NCBI GenBank assembly: GCA_020404485.1
Contig: DYDT01000014.1
Coordinates: 1-7,068 of the forward strand
DNA length: 7,068 nucleotides
Direction of reading: 5' to 3'
Origin: Rickettsia endosymbiont of Diachasma alloeum
Lineage (GTDB): Bacteria; Pseudomonadota; Alphaproteobacteria; Rickettsiales; Rickettsiaceae
This document shows, piece after piece, positions 6,468 through 7,068 of this stretch. Below the pieces are notes generated by a model. That model had not been told where the DNA came from. It did no database searches and saw only the letters and a list, made by a program, of their open reading frames with translations. Each line of letters opens with the position of its first letter. Positions within the stretch are counted from its first letter, which is position 1. The translations under genes and the position numbers were made by a program.

Positions 6468-6755
6468 CAAGGATAGCAGCAATGCTATCCTAGGGTATAG
6501 AAGCCCTTGATCACAGATGGTTAGCATCATCCATTTAAAAATGCTCCTCAACTTTGTCATGGTTGGGGAGGATAGTAGCTATGTACAAGGTTTTAAACCT
6601 AAAGGCTATTATAACTGTTCTGTGACGGTTCTTCTAACTCCCCGGCCACCAACGTTATGCTCTTTGGTGGTTAATTTGAGTAATTTAAACTTTGTACACA
6701 GAACCATTAACCGATATGGTACGGCATATTTTATAAAATATGCTTTAATTTTATT
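6468..6755 (+). ncRNA. Candidate structured non-coding RNA, unassigned
   Basis: The block is bounded by a strong promoter and a terminator-like palindrome. Hairpins visible in order: an 8-bp stem GGATAGCA/TGCTATCC closed by a GCAA (GNRA) tetraloop (6471-6490); AGGG/CCCT (6492-6507); a 9-bp stem CTCCTCAAC/GTTGGGGAG (6544-6570); and a 7-bp stem CCACCAA/TTGGTGG (6646-6670). The last sits inside a 12-bp long-range stem joining 6582-6593 to 6687-6698. A competing stem GTTCTGTG/CACAGAAC (6617-6624 with 6697-6704) excludes part of it. The block is more GC-rich than adjoining spacer. I looked for and did not find signature sequences of tmRNA, RNase P RNA or SRP RNA, and 6S RNA could not be supported. 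It might instead be a palindromic mobile repeat. Confidence 0.42.
6724..6750 (+). terminator. Terminator-like palindrome ending the structured block
   Basis: GCATATTTTA is followed directly by its exact reverse complement (6724-6743), then TTTAATT and a further T-rich stretch. It is AT-rich apart from a closing GC step at the stem base, but its position at the end of the structured block and the trailing T-rich DNA suit an intrinsic terminator in this genome. Confidence 0.5.
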
Positions 6756-6772
6756 TGGAATTAAATAACTTT

Positions 6773-6804
6773 ATCTAAGGTGAAGCCTGCTTTTTACCTT
6801 AGAT
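6773..6804. repeat. 9-bp inverted repeat with nested hairpin
   Basis: ATCTAAGGT and ACCTTAGAT pair perfectly around a 14-base loop that itself contains AAGC/GCTT. No T tract follows on the plus strand. It could be a second terminator, or the edge of a repeat element with the RPE downstream. Confidence 0.45.
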
Positions 6805-6851
6805 GTTCATTATTACCTAAAGCTTTTTGAAAAAGAAGCACATATACCGCG

Positions 6852-6960
6852 AATACTTCAAAAGTTGGTAAGTCAAATAAGCGGTGAGTCTGCGGAACGT
6901 AGATAAACTACGTGAGCAAAGACGAATCCCGAAATTTGGCTTGCCAAATCTTGAAGTATT
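6852..6960. repeat. RPE-like palindromic element
   Basis: The ends AATACTTCAA and TTGAAGTATT are exact inverted copies. Inside, TTGGTAAGTCAAAT faces ATTTGGCTTGCCAA, pairing fully if two G-U pairs are allowed. The apex is ACGTAG, loop ATAAA, CTACGT. The 109-bp unit forms one long hairpin and fits a Rickettsia palindromic element. It lies outside any gene here. Both differences in the inner arms are T opposite G on the plus strand, so the fold is better as plus-strand RNA. Its apex shares sequence with the other palindrome in the window, in the opposite orientation. Confidence 0.78.
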
Positions 6961-6984
6961 AAAGGTAGACATTAATAAAACTAA

Positions 6985-7038
6985 TTATTTTCTCATCTTA
7001 AACTTGCCAAATTCAATCCAGTCAACTTGCATCTGTTT
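6985..7038 (-). pseudogene. Remnant of a transposase integrase core (IS21 IstA-like), partial
   Basis: On the minus strand the bases next to the right linker read KQMQVDWIEFGKFKMRK and then a TAA. Q-M/A-Q-V-D-W with a following E-F is the start of the integrase core in IS21-type transposases (IstA), the Asp being the first catalytic residue. A real IstA continues for well over a hundred residues beyond this point, so the stop 11 codons later marks a truncated or frameshifted copy. Only 17 codons are available, because the linker cuts the N-terminal side. The family call rests on that single motif. Confidence 0.48.
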
Positions 7039-7068
7039 TCGTATAACTTCGTATAATGTATGCTATAC
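7039..7068 (+). other. Partial loxP linker at the window end (artifact)
   Basis: The last 30 bases repeat the first 30 bases of the left linker exactly: TCGT, the loxP left arm, the spacer ATGTATGC, then TATAC where the sequence stops. They are in the same orientation as the left copy. Adaptor sequence left at a contig end is the simplest reading. Confidence 0.93.

Noticed and set aside
6468..6755. tmRNA, RNase P RNA, SRP RNA or 6S RNA
   Set aside because: No tmRNA tag codons or acceptor/T-arm arrangement on either strand, no RNase P or SRP core sequences, and no single long rod with a central bubble as in 6S RNA. CTCCCCGGCCACCA at 6637-6650 looked like an acceptor end with CCA, but no matching 5' strand or T-arm exists.
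6517..6768. 83-codon open frame on the plus strand
   Set aside because: It runs through several hairpins and the terminator-like palindrome, has no ribosome binding site, and encodes no recognisable domain. The composition follows RNA structure rather than coding.
1..7068. CRISPR array, tRNA or rRNA genes
   Set aside because: No regularly spaced direct repeats were seen, and no cloverleaf or rRNA segments were recognised on either strand.

Overview
This window looks like a piece of a Rickettsia (alphaproteobacterial, obligate intracellular) chromosome. The DNA is strongly AT-rich, and Shine-Dalgarno sites are mostly weak or absent. The iron-sulfur chaperone genes hscB-hscA-fdx are of the proteobacterial Isc type. 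Two intergenic palindromes of about 110-120 bp have the architecture of Rickettsia palindromic elements (RPEs), and fragments of transposase genes lie at both ends. The genus is an inference from gene content and style, and no species can be named.

The two ends are not natural. Bases 16-57 are a complete 42-nt loxP-containing linker, and 7039-7068 are the first 30 nt of the same linker in the same orientation. This matches, from memory, the Roche/454 Titanium paired-end circularisation linker. The window is therefore best read as a draft contig whose ends run into mate-pair adaptor. Bases 1-15 belong to the other mate and cannot be assumed to adjoin the rest. The reliable genomic part is 58-7038.

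Layout: 59-193 is the C-terminal end of an integrase-core transposase, followed by a non-coding stretch with a tandem 11-mer. rnhB (RNase HII) lies on the minus strand and is divergent from a plus-strand run: hscB, hscA, an RPE-like palindrome, fdx, a membrane-anchored DUF2125-like protein, a TAXI-type periplasmic binding protein and a universal stress protein. A good sigma-70 promoter sits in the 61-bp rnhB/hscB divide. HscB and HscA are the J-protein and Hsp70 that act on the IscU scaffold, and Fdx is the electron-donating [2Fe-2S] ferredoxin of the same pathway. iscS, iscU and iscA are not in this window. The three downstream genes are closely spaced on the same strand and may be co-transcribed, but they have no obvious functional link to Fe-S assembly.

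The 6325-7038 region has no convincing protein gene. It holds a perfect 13-bp-stem hairpin, a near-consensus promoter (TTGACA, 16 nt, TAAAAT), about 290 nt of unusually structured sequence ending in an AT-rich terminator-like palindrome, another 9-bp-stem hairpin, a second RPE-like palindrome, and a 17-codon remnant of a transposase on the minus strand. The structured block is the best candidate for something undescribed: an unassigned non-coding RNA or a mobile non-coding element.
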